From Phyllobacterium phragmitis (GTDB taxonomy: Bacteria > Pseudomonadota > Alphaproteobacteria > Rhizobiales > Rhizobiaceae): 64,000 nt of DNA. The translations under genes were made by a program, and so were the position numbers. The stretch lies in contig NZ_PVBR01000012.1 of the NCBI RefSeq assembly GCF_002980495.1, positions 104,873 through 168,872 on the forward strand, written 5' to 3'. Shown here piece after piece: positions 7,921 through 16,484 of the stretch. Numbering within the stretch: position 1 is the stretch's first letter; every line of letters begins with the position of its first letter. The notes beneath the pieces are model-generated. The model saw only the letters and a program-made list of their open reading frames with translations, was not told the DNA's origin and did no database searches.

Positions 7921-8904
7921 ATGCTCACACGTCGTACATTACTAGGGGCGGTCGCGACCACCCCGATCATTTCCGCACTGCCGGCTCCAGCCGCAGCCGC
8001 CGATGTAACGCTTCGCCTCGCGCATTTTGCTGCCGAGAGCCATCCAGGCCACACCGCCGCGCTGCAATTTGCCAAGAACGTCGCCGAGCGGACCGGTGGT
8101 GCCGTTGCGATCGAGATCTATCCCGCAAACGAACTCGGCTCGCCGCCCGAGCAGCTCGAGCAGACCGTGCTCGGCGCAATCGACATGAACCTGCCGACCC
8201 ATGGCGCCCTTGATAAATACAACAAGGCGTTCGGCACGGTCATGACCCCCTTCGCATTTCGTGATTACGGGCACGCCCATCAGGTGCTCGACGGACCGTT
8301 CACGAAATGGGCGGCGCCGAAGATCGAGGATGACGGCCTGGTCATGCTCAGCCATTGGGAATACGGTTTCCGCAACATCACCAACAATGTCCGGCCGATC
8401 AACATGCCGGAAGATGCCGCGGGGATGAAGATCCGCACGCCGCCGGAGGTGCAGATCGTGGCGGCGATCGAAGGGCTTGGCGCAAGCGCCGTGCAGATCG
8501 CCTTCCCAGAGCTTCCGAACGCGCTCAATCAGGGTGTCGTCGATGGCCAGGAAAACCCGATCGGCGTCATCTACCACTATAAGCTCAACGAGTTGCAGAA
8601 GCATCTGGCGCTCACCCGGCATGTCTATAACAGCATGATCCATGTGGTCGCCAAGGGAAGCTGGGAAAAGCTGACGCCGGAGCAGCAGACCATTATCCGG
8701 GAGGAAAGTGCCGCGGCCGGCGCCCTGATGCGCAAGCTCGTACTTAAACAAGAGCAGAAGGAAATCGCTGAACTCGAGGCATCGGGCATGAAAGTGACGC
8801 GGCCGGATATCACGGCCTTTGCCGCAAAGATGGGCCCGGCGCGCGAGCGCCTTGCCGCAGTTTCCGGCGAGGAGAACATGAAGACGTTCCTCGGCTTCCT
8901 CTAA
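7921..8904 (+). CDS. dctP: TRAP transporter substrate-binding protein DctP
   Basis: 327 residues with a twin-arginine-like signal (MLTRRTLLGAVATTP, cleavage after APAAAA). The DctP fold shows as VTLRLAHFAAESHPGHTAALQFAKNVAERT, LEQTVLGAIDMN, GMKIRTPPEVQIVAAIEGLGA and LNQGVVDGQENPIG. The arginine in KIRTP is the one that salt-bridges the ligand carboxylate in the family. Start chosen by GGGAGGAATTC. It is followed by a strong hairpin and then the membrane subunits, and probably delivers a carboxylic acid degraded by the neighbouring enzymes. Confidence 0.9.
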   Translation: MLTRRTLLGAVATTPIISALPAPAAAADVTLRLAHFAAESHPGHTAALQFAKNVAERTGGAVAIEIYPANELGSPPEQLEQTVLGAIDMNLPTHGALDKYNKAFGTVMTPFAFRDYGHAHQVLDGPFTKWAAPKIEDDGLVMLSHWEYGFRNITNNVRPINMPEDAAGMKIRTPPEVQIVAAIEGLGASAVQIAFPELPNALNQGVVDGQENPIGVIYHYKLNELQKHLALTRHVYNSMIHVVAKGSWEKLTPEQQTIIREESAAAGALMRKLVLKQEQKEIAELEASGMKVTRPDITAFAAKMGPARERLAAVSGEENMKTFLGFL

Positions 8905-8916
8905 AAGCAACAACCG

Positions 8917-8950
8917 GAGAAGAGGGCAAGCTGCGTCTTGCCTCCTTCTC
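8917..8950 (+). promoter_or_regulatory. Stem-loop between dctP and dctM
   Basis: GAGAAG-A-GGGCAAG pairs with CTTGCCT-C-CTTCTC around CTGCGT, giving 13 pairs with one internal mismatch. There is no T tract. Such hairpins after a binding-protein gene usually stabilise its mRNA or damp read-through, so that binding protein exceeds permease. Confidence 0.6.
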
Positions 8951-8966
8951 TGCGGGATGATGGCTC

Positions 8967-10253
8967 ATGCTGGCGCTTGCTATTTTCGTTTGTCTCCTCG
9001 CTCTGATTTTCCTCGGAGTGCCCGTGGCCATAGCGCTCGGCGTGGTCGCCACCGGCTTTTATATCGCCATTGGCGATTTCGGCATCCTGTCAATGCTGCC
9101 GCAGCGAATGTTTTCGGCCACTACCGCATTCACCCTGCTTGCCATCCCCTTCTTCATACTGGCGGGCAATCTCATGAACACCGGCGGCATAACCCGGCGC
9201 ATCTTCCGTTTCGCAAATGCCTGCGTCGGACATATTCGCGGCGGGCTCGGTCAGGTGAACGTGTTTGCAAGCCTGATTTTTTCGGGAATGTCGGGTGCCG
9301 CCGTCGCCGATGCGGCCGGACTGGGTCAGGTCGAGATGAAGGCAATGACCGATCGGGGCTATGATCCAGAATTTTCCGCAGCGATCACAGCCGCCTCCTC
9401 AACCATCGGTCCCGTATTCCCGCCTTCCATCCCGTTCGTGCTTTATTCGTCCATTACAGGTGTTTCCGTCACGAAGCTGTTCCTGGCGGGTGTCGTTCCC
9501 GGTCTTCTCATGGCCGCCGCGCTGATGGTTTCCGTCTATCTGGTCTCCGTCTTTACCCGGATGCCGTGCGAGCCGCGTGCTTCAGTCAGGGAAATAGCCG
9601 TCAGTTTTGCCGATTCCGCGCTTTCACTGTTCACGCCTGTCATCATCATCGCGGGAATTTTCGGCGGATTCTTCACCCCGACGGAAGCGGGCGTCGTCGC
9701 TTCGGCCTATGCGCTGGCAATCTCCATGTTTGTTTATCGCGAGATCACGCCATCCCATCTCCCGGCCATCCTGTGGGACACGCTTTTGCATACCGTGCGT
9801 GTGATGTTCGTCATCGCCTCGGCAGGCTTTTTCGGCTGGCTGCTCATCCACCAGCGGATCCCGAACCAGCTCATCGCGGGGATGCTCGATCTTTCGGACA
9901 ATCCCACAATCATCATGGCCATCGTCGTCTTCGTGCTCCTGGTGCTTGGCATGTTCCTCGAAGGCATTGCGGTCATCGTCCTGTGCGTTCCGCTGTTTCT
10001 GCCTGTCGTCACCCAGGTCGGCATCGACCCGGTGCAGTTTGGCGTCGTGATGATCATGTGTTCGATGTTCGGACTTTTGACGCCGCCTGTCGGCATGGTG
10101 CTGTTCGCCGTATCGAGCATCAGCAACCTTTCGGTCGGGCAGCTGAGCCGGGCGCTGTTTCCCTACCTCGTCGGTCTGGCACTCGTTCTGGCGGCCGTAG
10201 CCTTCATTCCGTCAGTATCTACCTGGCTCCCGACCATCATCATGGGGCAGTGA
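8967..10253 (+). CDS. dctM: TRAP transporter large permease DctM
   Basis: 428 residues, about 12 hydrophobic segments, with family motifs IPFFILAGNLMN, SGMSGAAVADAAGLGQVEM, SSTIGPVFPPSIPFVLY and FGLLTPPVGMVLF. It is the Na+-coupled transport subunit of the inner membrane. In this operon the large subunit precedes the small one, the reverse of the usual P-Q-M order. Confidence 0.9.
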   Translation: MLALAIFVCLLALIFLGVPVAIALGVVATGFYIAIGDFGILSMLPQRMFSATTAFTLLAIPFFILAGNLMNTGGITRRIFRFANACVGHIRGGLGQVNVFASLIFSGMSGAAVADAAGLGQVEMKAMTDRGYDPEFSAAITAASSTIGPVFPPSIPFVLYSSITGVSVTKLFLAGVVPGLLMAAALMVSVYLVSVFTRMPCEPRASVREIAVSFADSALSLFTPVIIIAGIFGGFFTPTEAGVVASAYALAISMFVYREITPSHLPAILWDTLLHTVRVMFVIASAGFFGWLLIHQRIPNQLIAGMLDLSDNPTIIMAIVVFVLLVLGMFLEGIAVIVLCVPLFLPVVTQVGIDPVQFGVVMIMCSMFGLLTPPVGMVLFAVSSISNLSVGQLSRALFPYLVGLALVLAAVAFIPSVSTWLPTIIMGQ

Positions 10254-10254
10254 T

Positions 10255-10767
10255 ATGAAGTCCCTCTATCTCGTCGACAAGATCATCGGCCGCTTGCTGC
10301 GTGCAATCGCCAGTTTTTGCCTCGCGGCGCTGTTCGTCATCGTCCTTGCAAATGTCGTGTCGCGCTATTTCCAGATATGGCCAATGGCATGGTTCGATGA
10401 AATCGTGCAGGCGCTGTTTGCCTGGATGGTGTTCATCGGCGCCGCCGCGCTGTGGCGGGAGAAGGAACATTTCTGTGTGGACTGGCTCGGCGCTATCCTT
10501 GGCGAAAGCCGTAGCGGCGTCCTGCTCCACATCGTGGTCAACCTGCTTTCGACAGGTTTTCTTGCGCTGATGACCTGGAAAGGTCTCGACCTGACGCTGC
10601 GCAGCCGTGCCGTGACGCCCATCCTGAATTTGCCGGTCGCCTTCCTCTACGCCTCGATTCCCATCGCCGGCGCGGTGATGACCGCCTACAGCCTGGCTGA
10701 GCTTTGCCGGAGCGAACGGACCTTGTTCAAACCCTTAAACGCAACAACACATGAGACGAAAACATGA
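10255..10767 (+). CDS. dctQ: TRAP transporter small permease DctQ
   Basis: 170 residues with four transmembrane segments. DctQ landmarks are ANVVSRYFQIWPMAWFDEIVQALFAWMVFIGAA, the polar LWREKEHFCVDWL loop, and FLYASIPIAGAVMTAYSLAEL. It begins one base after the dctM stop and its own stop overlaps the start of the NIPSNAP gene (ATGA). Confidence 0.85.
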   Translation: MKSLYLVDKIIGRLLRAIASFCLAALFVIVLANVVSRYFQIWPMAWFDEIVQALFAWMVFIGAAALWREKEHFCVDWLGAILGESRSGVLLHIVVNLLSTGFLALMTWKGLDLTLRSRAVTPILNLPVAFLYASIPIAGAVMTAYSLAELCRSERTLFKPLNATTHETKT

Positions 10768-11081
10768 TCTTCGACCACCGCACATACACCTGCCGTCCAG
10801 GCACCATCAGGAAACATCTGGCGCTTTATGAAAAACATGGCTGGGCGATCCAGTCGCAACATCTGGGCAAACCGGTCGTATATGCGGCGACCGAGACCGG
10901 TGACGTCAACGCCTATATTCATATCTGGGTCTATGAGGACGCGGCCGACCGTGAAGCCAAGCGCGCGGCCCTCCAGGCCGATCCCGCCTGGGCGGAATAT
11001 CTCAAATTGAGCGCGGAAGCGGGCTATCTCATCAGCCAGTGCAACCAGATCCTGAAGCCGGTGCCCTTTTTCAAGGCTTAG
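10764..11081 (+). CDS. NIPSNAP-family protein
   Basis: 105 residues, a single dimeric alpha/beta-barrel unit of the NIPSNAP type: IFDHRTYTCRPGTIRKHLALYEKHG, the central YIHIWVYEDAADREAKRAAL and DPAWAEYLK. NIPSNAP proteins sit in many bacterial aromatic and carboxylate catabolic operons but have no defined reaction. It is translationally coupled to dctQ, and is the last gene of this operon. Confidence 0.85.
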   Translation: MIFDHRTYTCRPGTIRKHLALYEKHGWAIQSQHLGKPVVYAATETGDVNAYIHIWVYEDAADREAKRAALQADPAWAEYLKLSAEAGYLISQCNQILKPVPFFKA

Positions 11082-11104
11082 AGCCCATGCAGAATTGCAC
11101 CAAC

Positions 11105-11115
11105 TCATCATATGA
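11105..11115. promoter_or_regulatory. Candidate FadR-type operator (copy 1)
   Basis: TCATCATATGA lies 125 bases before the FadR-type gene at 11240. A near copy (TCATCATACGA) occurs at 12003-12013, just after that gene and before the tctC operon. This is the expected arrangement for an autoregulated repressor that also controls the following transporter. Confidence 0.45.
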
Positions 11116-11239
11116 ATTATCCAGGATAATAGGACCACTTGCGCTCCGGCCTGCATGGTCTAAAACTCGGCATGCGGCCCGGGCCGGCATCCCGTCAGCC
11201 AGGGGTCATTCTGCGTGGGGACGAGGAGCACCGAAGCCA

Positions 11240-11989
11240 ATGGAGACCGTCGGATCGAAGCAGGTAAGGCGGAGCCTTTCCGCCGAGGTGGCCGAGGCAC
11301 TGCGTGACGATATTTCCGGCGGCGCCTACCGGATTGGCGACAAGCTGCCAACGGAGCCCGCGCTGATCGCACGCTTCGGCGTCAGCCGCACCGTCATCCG
11401 CGAGGCGATCGTGACCCTGCGCGCCGATGGTCTGGTGCAATCGCGCCATGGCGTCGGGGTCTTCGTGACGCAGCCGCATAGGGCGGTTCCGGAGCTGCAG
11501 CTTCTGACCCAGGTGAATAAGAAAATATCTGATATTATTGAGGAACTTGAGCTTCGTGCCTCGGTGGAGATCGAGGCGGCAGGCCTTGCGGCGGAACGCT
11601 GCGCGCCGGCCCAGGAGGCGGAAATCCAGGCGCAGCTCGATGCTTTCGAAACGCTGATGCGCGCCGGCGACCCTACCGCGCAGGCGGATTTCGAGTTTCA
11701 CGTCGCAATTGCGCGCGCAACCAACAACGCCCGGTTCGAGGAGTTCCTGGCCCATCTCGGCCGCCGCACCATCCCGCGCTCCAAACTCAGGGACATGGCC
11801 GGCACCGACAATATCGAGAACCGGGACGCCCAGCTTCACCGCGAGCACATGGCGGTGGCCGAGGCGATCTATGCGCGCGATTCGCAGGCGGCAAGGGAAG
11901 CGATGCGCGTGCATCTCGGCGGCTCATTGCGGCGCTACCGCGTGCTGACACAGCGCCAAAACATGCTGTCAGGCGACAAGTCATCTTGA
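11240..11989 (+). CDS. FadR-subfamily GntR regulator
   Basis: 249 residues. Winged helix at about 12-75 (LPTEPALIARFGVSRTVIREAIVTLRADGLVQ, wing SRHGVGVFV), then the FCD domain (ADFEFHVAIARATNN, LHREHMAVAEAIYAR, MRVHLGGSLRRY) with the usual D/H/H metal ligands. The start at 11240 follows GAGGAG and matches the family. The next genes are tctCBA, its likely target. The operator-like repeats at 11105 and 11996-12020 flank it. Confidence 0.85.
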   Translation: METVGSKQVRRSLSAEVAEALRDDISGGAYRIGDKLPTEPALIARFGVSRTVIREAIVTLRADGLVQSRHGVGVFVTQPHRAVPELQLLTQVNKKISDIIEELELRASVEIEAAGLAAERCAPAQEAEIQAQLDAFETLMRAGDPTAQADFEFHVAIARATNNARFEEFLAHLGRRTIPRSKLRDMAGTDNIENRDAQLHREHMAVAEAIYARDSQAAREAMRVHLGGSLRRYRVLTQRQNMLSGDKSS

Positions 11990-11995
11990 CGAATC

Positions 11996-12020
11996 CTGCA
12001 AGTCATCATACGACTTGCAG
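11996..12020. promoter_or_regulatory. Inverted repeat upstream of tctC (candidate operator, copy 2)
   Basis: Perfect 9-base arms CTGCAAGTC and GACTTGCAG around ATCATAC. The centre contains TCATCATACGA, matching the element at 11105. It follows the regulator stop by six bases and precedes tctC by about 180 bases. Confidence 0.55.
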
Positions 12021-12202
12021 CTATAACGGATCAAGATCACCGTCGTGGCGCCTTGTGGGTGCCAGGGTATCATCGCATGCCGCCGGGTGTTGCACTTTCG
12101 GCGGGGAGGAAGGGAGCGGTCGTAAGGCAGACTGCCGACTTGAAAGCGCGTCCGCATGGACGCACGCGCAATAACTGGGAACCGCAATTCAGGGAGAGAG
12201 AA

Positions 12203-13180
12203 ATGCACAGGAAATTTTTGACACTGCTGGTGGCCGGCGCCATGGGCGCGCTCATGTCGTCGGCGGCACTGGCCGATTATCCGCAAAGAGATATCCGGGT
12301 CATCGTTCCCTGGGGTGCGGGCGGCGGCACCGACGCCATCGTCCGCAAGCTGACGACGATTGCCGAAAAGAACATCGGCGCCTCCATGTACGTGGAGAAT
12401 ATCGAAGGCGGCATCAGCGCCACCGGCATTTCGCAGGTCATGCAGGCCCGCCCAGATGGCTATACGATCGGCGCTCTGACCTATGACAGCGTCGTGACGG
12501 TTCCCTGGCAGGGCATGCTGCCGACCTACAAGATGGACCAGCTCAAGCTCATTGCCCGCGTGACGAGCGAGCCAGACGCCATCATCGTCGATGCCGCCTC
12601 ACCCTATAAGACCATCGGCGACCTCGTTGCCGATGCGAAGGCCAATCCCGGCAAGGTCAAGATCGGCATCCAGAATATCGGCTCGCGCCTGCACCTGGCG
12701 ATCCTGCAGCTTCAGGACGAGACCGATACGCAATTCAAGATCATCGCCTATCCCGGCGGCGCGGCACCGCAGAAGGAAGCGATCCTCTCCAATGAGGTGG
12801 CTGTGGTGGCGACCAGCCTCGGCGATTTTGCGCCGCTGCTGGAAAACGGCGATGTCCGCGGGCTCGTCGAGTTCACGGATGTCACCAACCCGACCTTCAC
12901 GACCGTTCCGACCGCCAAGGACGAAGGCCTCAAATTGCGGATCGGCAGCTTCGTCGTGCTGGCCGCGCCGGCCGGAACCCCCGACGATGTGATCGCGACG
13001 ATCGAGAGCGCCTACAAGAAAGCGCTCGAAAGCGAGGAATTCCAGACATGGACCTCCAAGGTTGGCGTCACGCCGAGCTGGCTTGGTTCGGGCGAAGTCA
13101 CGCAATGGGCCGATGAGACGAGCAAGACACTCTTCCAGCAGATGGATGCGCTGGTGGAACAGGGTGTCTTGAAAAAGTAA
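12203..13180 (+). CDS. tctC: Tripartite tricarboxylate transporter substrate-binding protein
   Basis: 325 residues. Sec signal MHRKFLTLLVAGAMGALMSSAALA, then the TctC/Bug fold with YPQRDIRVIVPWGAGGGTDAIVRKL, QVMQARPDGYTIGALTY and APAGTPDDVI. It binds a carboxylate-type ligand in the periplasm. Start chosen by AGGGAGAGAG. The first gene of tctCBA; a strong hairpin follows its stop (13194-13214). Confidence 0.9.
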   Translation: MHRKFLTLLVAGAMGALMSSAALADYPQRDIRVIVPWGAGGGTDAIVRKLTTIAEKNIGASMYVENIEGGISATGISQVMQARPDGYTIGALTYDSVVTVPWQGMLPTYKMDQLKLIARVTSEPDAIIVDAASPYKTIGDLVADAKANPGKVKIGIQNIGSRLHLAILQLQDETDTQFKIIAYPGGAAPQKEAILSNEVAVVATSLGDFAPLLENGDVRGLVEFTDVTNPTFTTVPTAKDEGLKLRIGSFVVLAAPAGTPDDVIATIESAYKKALESEEFQTWTSKVGVTPSWLGSGEVTQWADETSKTLFQQMDALVEQGVLKK

Positions 13181-13193
13181 CCATTCGCATGGG

Positions 13194-13214
13194 CCGGCGG
13201 GGTCAGCCCGCCGG
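13194..13214 (+). promoter_or_regulatory. Stem-loop between tctC and tctB
   Basis: Perfect 8-base stem CCGGCGGG / CCCGCCGG with a 5-base loop, no T run. Same position relative to the binding-protein gene as the hairpins at 8917 and 55474. Confidence 0.6.
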
Positions 13215-13246
13215 TCTGCCAGGTTCAAGTCGTTGGGAGGACACCG

Positions 13247-13711
13247 ATGGCGATGCGTCGACTACAGTGGAAGAATCGTCTTCTCCTGCCCTTGTTCCTT
13301 TTCGTCCTGACCACCGTCTACATCGCGGCGGCGCTGCAGATCCAACCGCAGTTCAGCGAGGGGCTGGTCGGGCCCGGCTTCATGCCGCTTGTCACGGCGT
13401 TCATCATGTATGCGGCGCTCGCCCGCGTCATCTGGAACGACCTGGCGGAGGAGCGCGAAAAGCCGGAGGGCTCTCTCCTGCCGCCATTCCTGATCGTCCT
13501 TGCGACGATCCTCTACATCATCGCCTTCAAGCCGCTGGGCTATAGCGCGGCGACCTTCCTTTTCGTGCTGGCGCTGTTCCACCTCTTCCAATTCCAAGAG
13601 GGGCAAATGATCAAACGCCTGCTCTATGCGGTGGCGGTCACGGCCATCTTCTACGGCCTGTTCGCACTTGCCTTCGGTATTCGGCTGCCAACCCTGATAG
13701 GCGTGATCTGA
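13247..13711 (+). CDS. tctB: TctB-type small membrane subunit
   Basis: 154 residues with four hydrophobic segments, including VGPGFMPLVTAFIMYAALA, PPFLIVLATILYIIAF and the KPLGYSAATFLFVLALFHLF element typical of TctB (DUF1468). Its stop overlaps the tctA start by one base. It is the small integral subunit of the tripartite tricarboxylate transporter. Confidence 0.85.
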   Translation: MAMRRLQWKNRLLLPLFLFVLTTVYIAAALQIQPQFSEGLVGPGFMPLVTAFIMYAALARVIWNDLAEEREKPEGSLLPPFLIVLATILYIIAFKPLGYSAATFLFVLALFHLFQFQEGQMIKRLLYAVAVTAIFYGLFALAFGIRLPTLIGVI

Positions 13712-15225
13712 TGGATTTTCTTCTCGAAATTCTCAAGGGCTTCGGTGCCCTCGCCCGGCCCGATGTCCTGATCGCCATGGTGGCGGGGTTCGCAGTGGGC
13801 ACCTTCTTTGGCGCCGTGCCGGGGCTAACGTCGGTCCTCGCGATCGCGCTGCTGCTGCCGATCACCTACAGCATGGATGTGATACCCGCACTCGTCATGT
13901 GCGCATCGATCTTCATGTCGGGCATGTATGCCGGCAGCATCACGGCAACGACGATCAACATCCCCGGCGCGCCGTCTTCGATGATGACCTCCATCGAGGG
14001 CTATCCCTTGATGAAGAAGGGCCAGGGAGCCAATGCGCTCGGCCACGCGGCTCTTGGCTCCATGGTCGGCGGAAGCCTGGGCGCACTGATGCTCATGCTG
14101 CTGCTGCCGATCGCCGCCAAGCTCTCACTGCTGATCCAGACGCCGGGCAAGTTCTCGCTCGTGCTCTTCGCGCTCGTGGTGATCATCATCATGCAGCGCG
14201 ATACGATAGCCAAGGGCCTGGTCACCACGCTTCTCGGCATCATGATCGCGACGGTCGGCATCGACGTCATGCAGCCGATCGCACGTTTCAGCTTCGGTAC
14301 CGAGACGCTCGTCGAAGGCATAGACATGATGCCGATCATCATCGGCACCTTCGCCATCAGCGAGGTTCTCTACCAGGCGCAACTGCATCGCGGCGATATC
14401 CAGGCAGCCGCCCTGCGCGCCGGGGCGGCGTTGATCCGCCGCCGGGATTTCCTGCCACCCCTGTCGGAACTCCGTGAGATCGGCTTCTACACCTATATCA
14501 AGAGCGGTCTGCTCGGCTACGGAATCGGCGTCCTGCCGGGTGTCGGCGGCTCGATGGCGGCATTCGTCGCCTACGCCGATGCCAAACGCCGCTCCAGACA
14601 CCCGGAACAATACGGCCATGGCAGCCGCGAGGGCATTGCCGCTGCGGAAGCAGCCAACAACGCCATGTGCGGAGGCGCTTTCGTGCCGATGCTGATGTTC
14701 GGCATTCCCGGCGATCCGACGACGGCGATCGTGCTCGGCGTCCTCGTCATCAACGGCCTTCAACCGGGCGCGCGTCTATTGGAGACCCAGACGGACCTCA
14801 TTGCCCCTATGTTCGCATCGCTGTTCATCAGCGCCCTCGTACTCGTTCCGCTGACGCTGTTCCTTCTTGGACCTTATTTCGTTCGCATCGTCTCGATCCC
14901 GAAAGGCCTCCTCTATGCCTGCATAGCCGTTGTCGCCCTTGTCGGCAGCTATGCCGCCACCTTCTCGATCTTCCAGATGGCGCTGGCAGTGGTTTTCGGC
15001 GTGCTCGCCTTCTTCCTGCGCCAACAGCATTATCCGACCGTCCCGCTCCTCCTCGGCTTCATTCTCGGACCGGATCTCGAGCAATATCTTCGCCGGTCGC
15101 TATCCCTGAGCGATGGCAATCCCATTGTCTTCCTGACCAGCCCCGACAGCCTGTTCTTCCTCGTTCTGACCGCCCTTTTCTTCTATTTCATGGCCATCAA
15201 ACCTTTGAAAGAAGCCAAAACCTGA
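13711..15225 (+). CDS. tctA: TctA-type large permease
   Basis: 504 residues, about 11-12 transmembrane segments. TctA landmarks: GTFFGAVPGLTSVLAIALLLPITY, MYAGSITATTINIPGAPSSMMT, GYPLMKKGQGANALGHAALGS, IGVLPGVGGSMAAFVAYADAKR and ANNAMCGGAFVPMLMFGIPGDP. It forms the transport channel. It is the last gene of the operon. Confidence 0.92.
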   Translation: MDFLLEILKGFGALARPDVLIAMVAGFAVGTFFGAVPGLTSVLAIALLLPITYSMDVIPALVMCASIFMSGMYAGSITATTINIPGAPSSMMTSIEGYPLMKKGQGANALGHAALGSMVGGSLGALMLMLLLPIAAKLSLLIQTPGKFSLVLFALVVIIIMQRDTIAKGLVTTLLGIMIATVGIDVMQPIARFSFGTETLVEGIDMMPIIIGTFAISEVLYQAQLHRGDIQAAALRAGAALIRRRDFLPPLSELREIGFYTYIKSGLLGYGIGVLPGVGGSMAAFVAYADAKRRSRHPEQYGHGSREGIAAAEAANNAMCGGAFVPMLMFGIPGDPTTAIVLGVLVINGLQPGARLLETQTDLIAPMFASLFISALVLVPLTLFLLGPYFVRIVSIPKGLLYACIAVVALVGSYAATFSIFQMALAVVFGVLAFFLRQQHYPTVPLLLGFILGPDLEQYLRRSLSLSDGNPIVFLTSPDSLFFLVLTALFFYFMAIKPLKEAKT

Positions 15226-15405
15226 CCGGAAAGGTGGGGCACATCTGGTCAGAGAAAATGGGACGTGGCGGCGCCGTCGCCATTCATCGCCCATTTCATT
15301 ACAAATATTTAACCAGAATATTCATTTTGTGTTCACATTGCAGGCTAAATATTACTCGCACGCCGTTTGACGGCGCCTTTAAATGAGTAATGGAGTTTTA
15401 CCATC

Positions 15406-15888
15406 ATGAAAGCAATTCCGGTATATATCGCCCTTTTAACGTCAGTTGTTCTTGCATCTCCAACGTTCGCACAAGAGGACAGCGAAACAGATGCCGGCAG
15501 TGCACAAGTTGAATCGTCCGACTCGGCACATGAACGCTTTAAAAATGAGCCTGTTGATCTTGCGAAATTTGCGAAGACCGATGAGCTGAAAGCTGCCGAC
15601 ACAAACGGCGATGGCACGCTTTCCCACGATGAGCTTGAAGCCATGGCCATGAAGCGCATCGCGTCTCGTGCTGCCGATCGCATGCAGCGCCGCCTTGATA
15701 TCAACGGTGACGGCAAAGTGACCCTTGAAGAGATAGAGAAGCAGCGAGGCAAGGAATTCGCCGCTCTCGATCGCAACGAAGATGGCAAGCTCGACCGCAA
15801 GGAATTGCGCGCCGGCAAACGGTTCCACCGTCATGGCGGCCACCACGGCGGTCATCACATGAAAAAGCGGATGCATCAGGCGCAATAG
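15406..15888 (+). CDS. Secreted EF-hand protein with His-rich tail
   Basis: 160 residues with a Sec signal (MKAIPVYIALLTSVVLASPTFAQ). It has three EF-hand calcium loops: DTNGDGTLSHDE at about 65-76, DINGDGKVTLEE at about 98-109 and DRNEDGKLDRKE at about 124-135. It ends in a histidine-rich tail (HRHGGHHGGHH) that could bind transition metals. It is probably periplasmic, and transcribed alone: a promoter-sized AT-rich gap precedes it and a terminator follows. Calcium or metal buffering is likely, but the partner is unknown. Confidence 0.85.
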   Translation: MKAIPVYIALLTSVVLASPTFAQEDSETDAGSAQVESSDSAHERFKNEPVDLAKFAKTDELKAADTNGDGTLSHDELEAMAMKRIASRAADRMQRRLDINGDGKVTLEEIEKQRGKEFAALDRNEDGKLDRKELRAGKRFHRHGGHHGGHHMKKRMHQAQ

Positions 15889-15900
15889 ACTGAAGAATGA

Positions 15901-15929
15901 CCCGGGCCTTTGTGCCCGGGTTTATTTTT
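15901..15929 (+). terminator. Rho-independent terminator after the EF-hand gene
   Basis: Stem CCCGGGC / GCCCGGG with loop CTTTGT, followed by TTTATTTTT. Confidence 0.85.
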
Positions 15930-16484
15930 GCCGGCAGCCGGGCAATCCCCCAACATCGCGAAATCCTTTCGCTTCCAGCTGGACATGGCCCCGGCTGGAT
16001 ACGGCATTGCCGGCAGATTTTGTTCAGGCTAATTTCGATGCGGGCTGTCAGCAGGGATCAGCTGCCACAACGGATCGGGAGCATGCAATGGCGGGTGCCA
16101 AGGCTGATCAAGTGCCGATCACCATGCTCGTACCCAGCACGCCGATAACACCGCCGCGCGACATTGGCAGCCTGCTGAATTTCCGGTTGATCCGGGCTAT
16201 GCTGCTCGCCTATGTTATTGATGATGCGCGGGCATCCTAGCGGGGTCAGCGGGCAGTTTTTCTAGAACGATGATTTTGGTTTGTCGGCAACGCTCCGAGC
16301 GGCGCCAATATGTGGTGACAGACGTGCTGGTCGGAATCTACAAGCCCCCTTTATCTCCACCGCCTATGAATATACCGGGCTCGTATTGGCGTGGCCTGTG
16401 CGGTCCTGTCCCCGATTCAGTTTTTCGAAGCCGACGCGGCCGCTTGCGCGTTCCGAAGGCAGCAACTGCCAGAGAGGTCCGGCA
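15930..16484. other. Intergenic region upstream of the glycan locus
   Basis: 555 bases. Short frames are present (for example 16007-16240), but none has a family signature or clear ribosome-binding site. The promoter of the first glycosyltransferase must lie here. GAGAGG precedes its start at 16485. Confidence 0.4.

Noticed and set aside
16007..16240. 77-residue frame in the gap before the glycan locus
   Set aside because: No recognisable family, no clear ribosome-binding site, and overlapping competing frames.
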